This document shows, piece by piece, positions 18,772 through 27,659 of a stretch of DNA of 64,000 bases. The notes under the pieces were generated by a model. That model did not search any database. It worked only from the letters and a program-made list of their open reading frames with translations, and had not been told where the DNA came from. The stretch lies in contig NZ_AUFF01000001.1 of the NCBI RefSeq assembly GCF_000426365.1, forward strand, positions 62,001-126,000, in the 5' to 3' direction. The stretch comes from Arenimonas composti TR7-09 = DSM 18010 (lineage in GTDB: Bacteria > Pseudomonadota > Gammaproteobacteria > Xanthomonadales > Xanthomonadaceae). The position numbers and the translations under genes are program-made. Each line of letters starts with the position of its first letter. Position 1 is the first letter of the stretch.

Positions 18772-21700
18772 TTAACCGCCCTGCGCCCAGGGCCGGTGCA
18801 GGCTCAGCTGGACCTTGTCGACGCCGGGCAGGGCGCGCAGCTGGCCGACCAGTTCGGGTTCGGTACGCACGCCGAGCGGGCCGTCGAGGTCGACGGTGCC
18901 GCGGGCGCGGCCGGGGGTCAGCAGGTCCAGGCGCAGCGGGGTCGGGCCGGGGCGGTAGGGGGCCAGCAGCTGCTGCACGGCGTCCCAGACGCCCGGGCGG
19001 CGCAGGTCGATGGTCATCGCCAGGCGGCGCGCGTGCTGGGCGCAGAGCTGGCGGAAGTCCCAGCACTGGCGCGCGCGCAGCACCAGGCCGCCGGAGAACT
19101 GGTCCTCGCCGAGGCCGCCCTCGATCAGCAGCAGGCGGTCGCGCGACAGCATCGGCGCCGCTTCGGCGAAGGCGTCGCGGAAGAAGGCGACCTCGAGCTG
19201 GCCGCGGCCGTCCTCGATGCGCACGAAGGCCATCGTGTCGCCGCGCCGGCGCACCGCGGTGACGAGGCCGGCGAGCACCACGGCCGCCTCGCCGCGGCGG
19301 TCCTTCTTCTGGCTCCACAGGGTGTCGAGGTCGCGCAGGTCGACGCCCACCAGGCCCTGCAACTCGTCGCGCCAGGGGTCGACCGGGTGGCCGCTGAGGT
19401 AGTGGCCGAGGGTGTCGCGTTCGCCGAGCAGCTTGGTCTCGAGCGGCCAGTCCGGCACCTCCGGCAGGTCCAGCCGCAGCGGCGGCGCGGCGTCGCCGCC
19501 CCCGCCGAACAGCGAGGCCTGGCCGGCCGCCCGCTCGCGCGCCATCTGCTCGGTGGCGCGCATCACTTCCGGGACCTGCAGCAGCAGCGACGGCCGGTTG
19601 GCGCCGAGGCCGTCGAGGGCGCCGGCGTGCACCAGCGCCTCGAGCACGCGCCGGTTGAGCTTCGTCGAATCGACCCGCGTGCAGAAGTCGAGCAGGTCGC
19701 GGTATTCGCCGCCGGCGAGGCGCGCCCTGACGATCGCGTCGCAGGCGCCGAAGCCGACGCCCTTCACCGCGCCGAGGCCGTAGCGGATCGTCTTCGCGTC
19801 CAGCGCCACGAACGCATGGTCGGAGGCGTTCACGTCCGGCGGCAGCACCGTCAGGCCGATCTCGCGCGCTTCCTCGAGGAAGGTCACCACCTTGTCGGTG
19901 TTGTCCATGTCCGAGGTCAGCGTCGCGGCCATGAACTCGGCCGGGTAATGCGCCTTCAGCCACGCGGTCTGGTAGGCGACCAGCGCATAGGCCGCCGAGT
20001 GCGACTTGTTGAAGCCGTAGTCGGCGAACTTCTCCATCAGGTCGAAGATGCGCGTCGCGGTGTCCGCGTCGATGCCGCGTTCGGCGGCGCCGGCCTCGAA
20101 CTTCACGCGTTCCTTGGCCATCTCCTCGGGCTTCTTCTTGCCCATCGCGCGGCGCAGCAGGTCGGCGCCGCCGAGCGAGTAGCCGGCCAGTACCTGGGCG
20201 ATCTGCATCACCTGTTCCTGGTACACGATCACGCCGTAGGTCGGCTTCAGGATCGGCTCGAGCAGGTCGTGCGGGTAGGAGACCTCGGCGCGGCCGTGGC
20301 GGCGGTCGATGAAGTCGTCGACCATGCCGGCGCCGAGCGGACCGGGGCGGTACAACGCCGCGAGCGCGATCAGGTCCTCGAAGGTCGAGGGCTGCAGCTT
20401 GCGGATGTACTCCTTCATGCCGCGCGATTCGAACTGGAACACCGCCGTGGTCTGCCCCTTCGAGAGCAGCGCATAGGTGGCCGGGTCGTCGAGCGGCAGC
20501 GCCAGGACGTCGACCGGCGGCAGGCCGGCGCGGGCGTGGCGGGCGTCGATCGCCTGCACCGCCCAGTGGATGATCGTCAGCGTGCGCAGTCCGAGGAAGT
20601 CGAACTTCACCAGGCCGACGCCCTCGACGTCGTCCTTGTCGAACTGGGTGACGATCGAGCGCGCCTGGTCCTTCGCCGGCGGGTCGGCGAACAGCGGGCT
20701 GAAGTCGGTCAGCGGCGTCGGCGCGATCACGACGCCGCCGGCGTGCTTGCCGGCATTGCGGGTCAGGTCCTCGAGGCTGCGCGCGAGGTCGATCAGGTCG
20801 CGCACGTCCTCCTCGTCGCGGTAGCGCTGGATCAGCTCGGCCGAGGCCAGTTCGCTGTCCTTGCGCGCCGCGTCGCTGAGGCCGAGGGCGTCGTCGAGGC
20901 TGATGCCGAGCGTGTTCGGGATCAGCTTGGCGACGCCGTCGACGAAGCCGTAGGGATGTCCGAGCACGCGGCCGCAGTCGCGGATCGCCGCCTTCGCGGC
21001 CATCGTGCCGTAGGTGATGATCTGGCTGACCTTGTCGCGGCCGTACTTGCCGGCGACGTAGTCGATCACCTCGTCGCGGCCGTCCATGCAGAAGTCGATG
21101 TCGAAGTCGGGCATCGACACGCGTTCGGGATTCAGGAAGCGCTCGAACAGCAGGTCGTAGCGCAGCGGGTCGAGGTCGGTGATGCCGAGCGCGTAGGCGA
21201 CCAGCGAGCCGGCGCCGGATCCGCGGCCCGGGCCGACCGGAATGCCATGCGACTTCGACCACACGATGAAGTCGGCGACGATCAGGAAGTAGCCGGGGAA
21301 GCCCATCGTCACGATCACGTCGAGCTCGGTGTCGAGGCGCGCGACGTAATCGGCGGGCGTGCGCCCCGGTGCCGGCTCGATCCTCTCCAGACGGCGCTGC
21401 AGGCCATCGTGCGCCTGCGCGCGGATCCAGCTCTCGAGCGTGTGGCCTTCGGGCACCGGGAAGTCGGGCAGGTAGTACTTGCCCAGGCTCAGCTCGAGAT
21501 TGCAGCGCATCGCCAGCTGCACGGTGTTCTCGAGCGCCTCGGGCAGGTCGGCGAACAGCTCGGCCATCTCCTCCGGCGACTTCAGGTACTGCTCGCGGCT
21601 GAATTCGCGCGGGCGCTTCGGATCGTCGAGCACGCGGCCGGTGGCGATGCAGACGCGCGCCTCGTGCGCCTCGAAATCGTCGGGCGCGAGGAAGCGCACG

Positions 21701-22302
21701 TCGTTGCTCGCCAGTACCGGCAGGTCGTGCTTCGCGGCCAGCGCCAGCGCGGCGGTGTTGAAGGCTTCCTCGCCGTCGCGGCCGGTGCGGGTCAGTTCCA
21801 GGTACAGGCGGTCGGGGAAGGTCGCGATCCATTCGCGCAACACCCGCGCGGCCTGCTCGTCGCGGCCGCCGGCGAGGGCCTGGCCGAGCGCGCTCTCGCG
21901 GCCGGCGATCGCGACGAGGCCGGCGCTGTCGGCATGCAGCCACTCGGGCTGCACCTCGACATGGTCGCCGCAGTGGCCGTCGAGGAACGCGCGGCTGATC
22001 AGGCGCGACAGCGACAGGTAGCCGCTGCGGTCCAGGCAGAGCAGGGTCAGGCGCGACGGTGGACCGCCGTCGCCGGCGATCCAGAGGTCGGCGCCGGCGA
22101 TCGGCTTCACCCCGGCGCCTTCCGCGGCCTTCTGGAACTTCACCAGCGCGAACAGGTTGCTGACGTCGGTCACCGCCACCGCCGGCAGGCCGAGCGCGGC
22201 GCAGCGCGACACCAGTTCCGGGATGCGGATCGTGGAGTCGGTCAGCGAATATTCGCTGTGCAGGTGCAGGTGGACGAAGCGCGGCGTCATCGGTGCACTC
22301 AT
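18772..22302 (-). CDS. dnaE: DNA polymerase III subunit alpha
   Basis: 1176 residues of the replicative polymerase. The PHP domain is at the N-terminus (FVHLHLHSEYSLTD, then the SRLISRAFLDGH region). The polymerase active-site aspartates lie in PDFDIDFCMDGRDEVIDYV, preceded by GRGSGAGSLVAYALGITDLDPL. The HhH and OB-fold regions are in the last third. The start is MSAPMTPRF at 22302, overlapping the oxygenase stop by 4 bp (ATGA); ATG 22290 is an alternative. The much longer open frame upstream has no family similarity. The gene ends at the edge of an inverted repeat. Confidence 0.95.
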   Translation of the reverse strand: MSAPMTPRFVHLHLHSEYSLTDSTIRIPELVSRCAALGLPAVAVTDVSNLFALVKFQKAAEGAGVKPIAGADLWIAGDGGPPSRLTLLCLDRSGYLSLSRLISRAFLDGHCGDHVEVQPEWLHADSAGLVAIAGRESALGQALAGGRDEQAARVLREWIATFPDRLYLELTRTGRDGEEAFNTAALALAAKHDLPVLASNDVRFLAPDDFEAHEARVCIATGRVLDDPKRPREFSREQYLKSPEEMAELFADLPEALENTVQLAMRCNLELSLGKYYLPDFPVPEGHTLESWIRAQAHDGLQRRLERIEPAPGRTPADYVARLDTELDVIVTMGFPGYFLIVADFIVWSKSHGIPVGPGRGSGAGSLVAYALGITDLDPLRYDLLFERFLNPERVSMPDFDIDFCMDGRDEVIDYVAGKYGRDKVSQIITYGTMAAKAAIRDCGRVLGHPYGFVDGVAKLIPNTLGISLDDALGLSDAARKDSELASAELIQRYRDEEDVRDLIDLARSLEDLTRNAGKHAGGVVIAPTPLTDFSPLFADPPAKDQARSIVTQFDKDDVEGVGLVKFDFLGLRTLTIIHWAVQAIDARHARAGLPPVDVLALPLDDPATYALLSKGQTTAVFQFESRGMKEYIRKLQPSTFEDLIALAALYRPGPLGAGMVDDFIDRRHGRAEVSYPHDLLEPILKPTYGVIVYQEQVMQIAQVLAGYSLGGADLLRRAMGKKKPEEMAKERVKFEAGAAERGIDADTATRIFDLMEKFADYGFNKSHSAAYALVAYQTAWLKAHYPAEFMAATLTSDMDNTDKVVTFLEEAREIGLTVLPPDVNASDHAFVALDAKTIRYGLGAVKGVGFGACDAIVRARLAGGEYRDLLDFCTRVDSTKLNRRVLEALVHAGALDGLGANRPSLLLQVPEVMRATEQMARERAAGQASLFGGGGDAAPPLRLDLPEVPDWPLETKLLGERDTLGHYLSGHPVDPWRDELQGLVGVDLRDLDTLWSQKKDRRGEAAVVLAGLVTAVRRRGDTMAFVRIEDGRGQLEVAFFRDAFAEAAPMLSRDRLLLIEGGLGEDQFSGGLVLRARQCWDFRQLCAQHARRLAMTIDLRRPGVWDAVQQLLAPYRPGPTPLRLDLLTPGRARGTVDLDGPLGVRTEPELVGQLRALPGVDKVQLSLHRPWAQGG

Positions 22303-23537
22303 GCGTGGTGCAGCCGCAATTCGCGCAGCAGCACCGCGAGGCGACGGGCGTCGCCGTCCGGCTGCCAGTCGCTGTCGGTGCGCAGGATGATGGGCAGCGG
22401 CGCGTCGGCCCCGGCGCACAGCGCCAGCGACAGCGTCGGCGTGGTGTCGGCTTGCAGCACGAGTTCCGCCGCCACCTCGCCGGCGCGCACGGAGAGGCGC
22501 GCGCCGTGCAGCGCCGGCGGCACCCACAGTACGACCTCGAGGCCGGTGACGGGTTGCGCCGGCACCAGCGTCAGGGCCGCCTCGCGCTCGCACCAGCCGT
22601 CCGGCCAGAGCCCCTGCGGCGGCTGCGGCGCGCGGGCATGGCCGAGCAGCGGCGGCCGCCATGCGGCGCGTGCCTCCATGAGTTCGCGCTGCAGGTTGGC
22701 GAGGCGCTGCGCGTCCTCCTTCTCGCGGCCGTACAGGAACTGCAGCTGGCCGCGGGCGGCGGCGAAGCGGCGGTCCAGTTCGGCGACGTCGGCCGCGGCG
22801 AGGACATGCCCGGCCACCAGGTGTTCCGGCCGCGCCTCGGGCACGTAGACGGTGGCATGCGGCGGCGCGGTCTCTTCCGCGGGCCGCTCGTCGGTGTACA
22901 GGTAGATCGCGAAAGAGCGCCGGCTCAGGCCGCGCCGCTCCACCGGCAGGGTGATGCGCGGGAAGCCGTGCCAGGACTGCTCACTGGTCTCGAACAGCAC
23001 CGCGCGGTTGAAGCGCGGCACGATCCGCTTCTTCGCGGGGTTCGCCGACCACGGGTCTTCCGACAGTTCCAGCACCCCGCCCCAGGCCTCGTCCCATTCC
23101 GGGTTCAGGTAGACGATCAGGTTCAGCCGCCGGTGCTGGCCGGTGCGCGGGTGGTAATTGAAGTCGACATGCGCCTCGAGCGCCTGGCCGTCGACGTTCT
23201 CGTGGGTGCCGCCGCCGACGTAATCGGGATCGTGCCGCAGGTCCGGAATCCCGGTGATCACCGAGATCGCGTCGAGGAAGTCGGCGCTCGCCAGCCACGC
23301 ATCGAGCTGCGGATAGGGCTCCGGCAGCTCGCGCACGTGTTCGCGCACCGCCTTGCCGCCGACGCGGCCGTGTTCGTCTTTCGCGTACCGCGGATCGAAG
23401 CCGGGAAAGGCCTGCAGCATCGCCCGCGCGACGTCGTCGCGCAGGAAGCCGTCGATGACGACGTGGCGGAACGGCGTCGCGGTGCGGAAAGTTTCGGCGT
23501 GTGCGGCCAGCGCGGCGCGCACGGCGGAATCGAACAT
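22299..23537 (-). CDS. 2-oxoglutarate/Fe(II)-dependent oxygenase (prolyl 4-hydroxylase-like)
   Basis: 412 residues. The double-stranded beta-helix core carries the iron ligands His123 and Asp125 (EAHVDFNYHP), the distal His190 (SEQSWHGFP) and the 2-oxoglutarate-binding Arg207 (SRRSFAIYLY). NLIVYLNPEWDEAWGGVLEL between them is typical of the P4H-like superfamily that acts on sugars or peptides. A coiled-coil segment (about residues 258-290) and a C-terminal beta-rich domain follow. Substrate unknown. Its stop overlaps the dnaE start by 4 bp, implying translational coupling to the replicative polymerase. It is not part of the standard rnhB-dnaE neighbourhood. Confidence 0.85.
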   Translation of the reverse strand: MFDSAVRAALAAHAETFRTATPFRHVVIDGFLRDDVARAMLQAFPGFDPRYAKDEHGRVGGKAVREHVRELPEPYPQLDAWLASADFLDAISVITGIPDLRHDPDYVGGGTHENVDGQALEAHVDFNYHPRTGQHRRLNLIVYLNPEWDEAWGGVLELSEDPWSANPAKKRIVPRFNRAVLFETSEQSWHGFPRITLPVERRGLSRRSFAIYLYTDERPAEETAPPHATVYVPEARPEHLVAGHVLAAADVAELDRRFAAARGQLQFLYGREKEDAQRLANLQRELMEARAAWRPPLLGHARAPQPPQGLWPDGWCEREAALTLVPAQPVTGLEVVLWVPPALHGARLSVRAGEVAAELVLQADTTPTLSLALCAGADAPLPIILRTDSDWQPDGDARRLAVLLRELRLHHA

Positions 23538-23636
23538 GGCGGGCCCTGCAGAGGTCCCGCCGATTATCGCCCGAAAAGCACGGACGACGGCGCCGGCGAG
23601 TCCCTGACGCCGGCCGTCGTCGCCCGTGCCGGGGAA

Positions 23637-24278
23637 CTAGCGGACGCGGATCCGTTCGGGCAGGTCGCCGCCGGTCGCGTAACGGTGCGCGCGCACGTCG
23701 CGGCGCTGCTGCAGCAGCGCCAGTTCGGCGACGCAGGCGGCCTCCCAGGCGGCGACGCGGGCACGGCCGTCGCCGCGCGGGCGTTCGAGCGCGCGGAAGC
23801 GGCAGAAGTCGCCGAAGTCGGTGGCCTCGGCGGCGAATTGGCGCCAGCTCAGCTCGACCAGCAGCGCGTCGTCGAGGTGGCCGACCTGCGGCTGGTCGTC
23901 CGGGATCAGGTCGTCGACGCGCTGCAGGTAGTCGACCAGCAGGCGCGCGCGTTCGCGCAGGTTGCCGTCGAGGATCCAGTCGGTGTCGGCGAGCATGTCG
24001 CGGACACGCGCCGCGCGGCGCAGGCGCTCGCCGACGATCGCCGCGGCGCGCTCGGCGGGCAGCGACTGCAGCCAGCGGGCCAGGGTGACGATCTGGTCGG
24101 CGCTCACCGGGGCGGTGCCGGGGGCCAGGCGCGCGAGCAGCGCATTGAAGTCGTCGACCGCGGCGTCGGACAGCTCGACGTCGCCGATGCGGCGCCGGCG
24201 CGCGAAGGCCTCGTGGCGCAGGTCGAGTGGCAAGGGGGAGGGGAAGAGCGGGGTCTCGGCGTGCAGGGGGAGGTTCAT
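23637..24278 (-). CDS. YkvA-like (DUF1232) domain protein
   Basis: 213 residues from MNLPLHAETPLF. The segment DYLQRVDDLIPDDQPQVGHLDDALLVE at about residues 115-141 matches the DUF1232/YkvA signature (DLIPDxxPxxGxLDDxxxV). The rest is helical and rich in Arg/Asp. YkvA-domain proteins are usually small membrane-associated proteins of unknown role; here no strong membrane segment is visible. The gene lies between rnhB and the oxygenase on the same strand, 99 bp before the oxygenase start. A start further upstream (24389) is possible but the extra residues look random. Confidence 0.65.
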   Translation of the reverse strand: MNLPLHAETPLFPSPLPLDLRHEAFARRRRIGDVELSDAAVDDFNALLARLAPGTAPVSADQIVTLARWLQSLPAERAAAIVGERLRRAARVRDMLADTDWILDGNLRERARLLVDYLQRVDDLIPDDQPQVGHLDDALLVELSWRQFAAEATDFGDFCRFRALERPRGDGRARVAAWEAACVAELALLQQRRDVRAHRYATGGDLPERIRVR

Positions 24279-24468
24279 GGCCGTTCCGTGTGCGGCGTCC
24301 ACGGAACCATTCCGCGGATCGGCATCCCTCTGGATGCGCGGACAGGGTCGCGCGTTGCAGCGGACGCGCGCGACTACGGAAAGGCCCACTGACCTCTGTC
24401 ACAGGGAGGCGGGCGGGGGCTCGGCAGCTGCTCGCTTTTCCCACGCCCGCGCTTCCCGCGAAAGCTGT

Positions 24469-24488
24469 AGGAGCGGCTTCAGCCGCGA
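24469..24488 (+). repeat. 20-bp REP-like palindrome, copy 2
   Basis: AGGAGCGGCTTCAGCCGCGA, identical to the copies at 18715-18734 and 56397-56416. It lies in the 312-bp spacer (24279-24590) between the YkvA-like gene and rnhB. That spacer otherwise holds only the CTCGTT-type repeat at 24541-24565 and a small GCGGG/CCCGC hairpin (24568-24583). I see no gene in it. Confidence 0.8.
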
Positions 24489-24540
24489 CGGCGTCTGCAG
24501 TTCCGAGCGCGCCGCACCCTCACGCGCACGGCGCGCCCAA

Positions 24541-24565
24541 CTCGTTTCTCGTTCCTCGTTTCTCG
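24541..24565. repeat. Tandem CTCGTT-type low-complexity repeat
   Basis: Four imperfect CTCGTTN units followed by a GC hairpin, just downstream of the rnhB stop. The same unit, in other orientations and lengths, forms the arms of the 18648-18770 inverted repeat and the tract at 40562-40597. Confidence 0.55.
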
Positions 24566-24590
24566 CTGCGGGCTTCGCCCCGCGGCGCTG

Positions 24591-25184
24591 TCAAATGCCT
24601 TCGAGTTCCGGCTGCAGCAGCGCCCGCACCGGCGCGAAGCTGCGCCGGTGCAACGGGCAGGGACCGAGGCGGCGCAGGGCGTCGACGTGTTCGGGGGTGC
24701 CGTAGCCCTTGTGCATCGCGAAGCCGTAGCCGGGGTGCTGGCGGTCGAGTTCGCGCATCAGCCGGTCGCGCGCGACCTTGGCGAGGATCGACGCCGCCAT
24801 GATCGCCGGCTCGAGCGCGTCGCCGCCGACGATCGCGCGTGCCTTGCACGGCAGCCCGGGCGGCAGCCGGTTGCCGTCGACGAGCACGCGTTCGGCGCAG
24901 GGCAGCAGCGCGTGCACAGCGCGGCTCATGCCGGCCATCGTCGCGTGCAGGATGTTCAGGCGGTCGATCTCGGCGACGTCGACGAACTCGACGTGCCAGG
25001 CGATCGCGGCGGCGCGGATCTGCGGCTCGAGTTCCTCGCGGCGGGATTCCGCGAGTGCCTTCGAATCGTCGAGGCCCTCGGGCACCCGGCGTGGGTGCAG
25101 GATCACCGCGGCGACCGCCACCGGCCCGGCCAGCGGGCCGCGCCCGGCTTCGTCGACGCCGGCGGTGCGCAGCGGCCGCGTCAT
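24591..25184 (-). CDS. rnhB: Ribonuclease HII
   Basis: 197 residues. [14 protein letters not shown] (residues 9-22) contains the catalytic Asp-Glu pair. [20 protein letters not shown] with VDGNRLP, and [14 protein letters not shown] supply the rest of the active site; the C-terminal HKGYGTPEH is also diagnostic. It removes ribonucleotides from DNA. The start overlaps the lpxB stop by 4 bp (ATGA), the conserved lpxB-rnhB coupling. Confidence 0.96.
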   Translation of the reverse strand: MTRPLRTAGVDEAGRGPLAGPVAVAAVILHPRRVPEGLDDSKALAESRREELEPQIRAAAIAWHVEFVDVAEIDRLNILHATMAGMSRAVHALLPCAERVLVDGNRLPPGLPCKARAIVGGDALEPAIMAASILAKVARDRLMRELDRQHPGYGFAMHKGYGTPEHVDALRRLGPCPLHRRSFAPVRALLQPELEGI

Positions 25185-26401
25185 CGCCCGGCCTCCCCGC
25201 CGGCGCCGGCGGCGACCGGCGCCAGCAGCTCGGCGACCGCGTCGGCGGCACTGGCCGAGGCGTTACGGCGAAGACGCGTGTGGATCGCCTGGAAACGCGG
25301 CTGCAGGGTCGCGACCGCGTCCGCATCCTCGAACCAGTGCAGCAGCGCGGCGGCCAGGTTGTCCGGCGTGCACTGGTCCTGCATCAGCTCCGGCACCACC
25401 GGTTCGTTCGCGAGCACGTTCGGCAGGCTGTAGCGGTTCACCTTGAGCATGCCGAGCGCCATCACGATCCGGTAGGTGAGGGCGGAGATGCGATAGCCGA
25501 CGACCATCGGCCGCTTCGCCAGCATCGCTTCCAGCGCCGCGGTGCCGGAGGCCAGCAGCACGACGTCGGCGGCGATCATCGCGGTGTGCGCGTCGCCGTC
25601 GAGCACGCGCACTGCCGGCAGCGGCGCCTGCGCGAGCGTGGCCTCGATCGCGGCGCGGCAGCCGGGTGTCGCCGCGGGCACCAGCAGCTGCAGGCCCGGG
25701 CGACGCTGCGCGACCAGGCGCGCGGCCTCGAGGAACTCGGGCCACAGCCGGCGGATCTCGCCGAGGCGGCTGCCCGGCAGCACGGCCAGCACCTCGCCCC
25801 CGGCGGCGATGCCGAGACGCGCGCGCGCGGCCGCGCGGTCGGGCTGCAGCGGCAGGGCGTCGGCCAGCGGATGGCCGACGAAGCGCGCTTCGATGCCGTG
25901 CGCGGCGTAGATCGGCGGTTCCATCGGGAACAGGCACAGCACGCGGTCGGCGCTGCGGCCGATCTTCGCGGCGCGCCCCTGGCGCCAGGCCCACACCGAG
26001 GGACTGACGTAGTGCACCGTGCGGATGCCGGTGGCCTTCAGCCGGCGCTCCAGGCCGAGGTTGAAGTCGGGGGCGTCGATGCCGATGAAGACGTCGGGCC
26101 GCCAGTCGCGAAAGCGGCGGAACAGCGCACCGCGCAGGCGCAGCAGGCGTGGCAGGTGGCGCAGCACTTCGACCAGGCCCATCACCGCGAGCTCGCTGCT
26201 GTCGTGCCAGGCGTCGACGCCGGCCGCGCGCATCGCCGGGCCGGCCACCCCGGCGAATTCGCCATCGGGGAAGCGGCTGCGAAGTTCGTCGACGAGGGCG
26301 GCGCCGAGCAGGTCGCCGGAAGCCTCACCGGCGACGAGGGCGATGCGCAGCGGCCGCGCCGGCGCGGCGTTCGCGGCGGCGGGCGGGACCGGGTCGGCCA
26401 C
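25181..26401 (-). CDS. lpxB: Lipid-A-disaccharide synthase
   Basis: 406 residues. [22 protein letters not shown] and [14 protein letters not shown] open the glycosyltransferase fold (family GT19). [35 protein letters not shown] is diagnostic, and [18 protein letters not shown] marks the UDP-sugar site. It joins UDP-2,3-diacylglucosamine with lipid X in lipid A synthesis. It follows lpxA after 8 bp and is coupled to rnhB. Confidence 0.96.
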   Translation of the reverse strand: MADPVPPAAANAAPARPLRIALVAGEASGDLLGAALVDELRSRFPDGEFAGVAGPAMRAAGVDAWHDSSELAVMGLVEVLRHLPRLLRLRGALFRRFRDWRPDVFIGIDAPDFNLGLERRLKATGIRTVHYVSPSVWAWRQGRAAKIGRSADRVLCLFPMEPPIYAAHGIEARFVGHPLADALPLQPDRAAARARLGIAAGGEVLAVLPGSRLGEIRRLWPEFLEAARLVAQRRPGLQLLVPAATPGCRAAIEATLAQAPLPAVRVLDGDAHTAMIAADVVLLASGTAALEAMLAKRPMVVGYRISALTYRIVMALGMLKVNRYSLPNVLANEPVVPELMQDQCTPDNLAAALLHWFEDADAVATLQPRFQAIHTRLRRNASASAADAVAELLAPVAAGAGGEAGR

Positions 26402-26409
26402 GGCCGCCG

Positions 26410-27180
26410 TCAGCGCAGCAGGCCGCGCTCGCTGTGCTCGATGAAGTCGAGCATCAGCTGCACGTCCGCGGAATCGCCGGCGGCATCGGCCAGCTGTTCG
26501 CGCACTTCCGCCAGCGGCTTGCCGGACATGTACAGCGCGCGGTAGGCGCGCTTGATCGCGGCGATGCGTTCGGGTTCGAAGCCGCGGCGCTTCAGGCCTT
26601 CGCTGTTGATGCCGCGCGGCGAGGCGTAACGGTCGGCGACCATCACGAATGGCGGCACGTCGGCATTCACCAGGCTGCCCATGCCGATGAACGCGTGCGC
26701 GCCGATCTTGCAGAACTGGTGGATGCCGGCGAAACCGCCGAGGATCGCCCAGTCGCCGAGCACCGCGTGGCCGGCGAGGGTGGCGTTGTTGGCGAGGATG
26801 CAGTGGTCGCCGATCCGCACGTCGTGGGCGATGTGCACGTAGGCCATGATCCAGTTGTCGTCGCCGATGCGGGTGGTGCCGCCACCGTCGGCGGTGCCGC
26901 GGCTGACCGTCGTGAACTCGAAGAAGGTGTTGCCGTCGCCGATCACCAGCTCGGTGCGCTCGCCGCGGAACTTCTTGTCCTGCGGGTCGTTGCCGATCGT
27001 CGCGTGCGAATGGATCACGTTGCCACGGCCCATCCGCGTCGGCCCGGTGATCACCGCATGCGCACCGATGCGGCAGCCGTCGCCGATCTCGACCTCGGGG
27101 CCGATCACCGCATAGGCGCCCACCTGGACGCCTTCACCGACCCGCGCGCCCGGATCGATCTGCGCGCTCGGGTGGATCAT
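26410..27180 (-). CDS. lpxA: UDP-N-acetylglucosamine O-acyltransferase
   Basis: 256 residues of left-handed beta-helix hexapeptide repeats, starting [17 protein letters not shown]. The catalytic His is His119 in AYVHIAHDVRIGDHC. NDPQDKKFRGERTELVIGDGN and HQFCKIGAHAFIGMGS are LpxA-specific. It adds 3-hydroxyacyl to UDP-GlcNAc, the first lipid A step. The start overlaps the fabZ stop by 4 bp (ATGA). Longer upstream starts lie in fabZ and lack similarity. Confidence 0.96.
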   Translation of the reverse strand: MIHPSAQIDPGARVGEGVQVGAYAVIGPEVEIGDGCRIGAHAVITGPTRMGRGNVIHSHATIGNDPQDKKFRGERTELVIGDGNTFFEFTTVSRGTADGGGTTRIGDDNWIMAYVHIAHDVRIGDHCILANNATLAGHAVLGDWAILGGFAGIHQFCKIGAHAFIGMGSLVNADVPPFVMVADRYASPRGINSEGLKRRGFEPERIAAIKRAYRALYMSGKPLAEVREQLADAAGDSADVQLMLDFIEHSERGLLR

Positions 27181-27644
27181 GCTTCCTTGCCCTCGGCGCA
27201 CAGGATCTCGGCGCTGGCGACGGTCTTGCCGTCGACGCGGGCGCAGCATTCGTACAGGGCCATGTTGCGGATCAGGCGCTTGAGCTTCACTTCCATGTCG
27301 AGCTGGTCGCCGGGGCCGACCATGCGGCTGAAACGACAGTTGTCGACCTTCACCAGGTAGAACAGCTGGCCTTCCTTGTGCTCGTCCTTCGGCGTCGACA
27401 GCTGGGTCAGCAGGCCGCCGGCCTGCGCCATCGCCTCGATCACCAGCACGCCCGGCATCACCGGCCGGCCGGGGAAGTGGCCCTGGAAGAAGGGCTCGTT
27501 GTAGGTGACGTTCTTGATGACGCGGATGCGCGCGTGCGGCTCGAGCTCGATCACGCGGTCGACCAGCAGGAACGGGTAGCGGTGCGGAAGCAGGTGCAGG
27601 ATGCAGGAGACATCCACGGGCATCTTGATGGCGTCGTCGCTCAT
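27177..27644 (-). CDS. fabZ: 3-hydroxyacyl-ACP dehydratase FabZ
   Basis: 155 residues with [12 protein letters not shown] and the hot-dog active site [26 protein letters not shown], containing His56 and Glu70. It dehydrates 3-hydroxyacyl-ACP in fatty acid synthesis and so competes with LpxA/LpxD for acyl donors, which is why it is embedded among the lpx genes. It lies 15 bp after lpxD and overlaps lpxA. Confidence 0.96.
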   Translation of the reverse strand: MSDDAIKMPVDVSCILHLLPHRYPFLLVDRVIELEPHARIRVIKNVTYNEPFFQGHFPGRPVMPGVLVIEAMAQAGGLLTQLSTPKDEHKEGQLFYLVKVDNCRFSRMVGPGDQLDMEVKLKRLIRNMALYECCARVDGKTVASAEILCAEGKEA

Positions 27645-27659
27645 CCTGGGGTCCTCGGC

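Noticed and set aside
18607-22848. 1413-codon forward open frame opposite dnaE
   Set aside because: It is a composition artefact on the strand opposite a clear DNA polymerase III alpha gene, with no recognisable domain.
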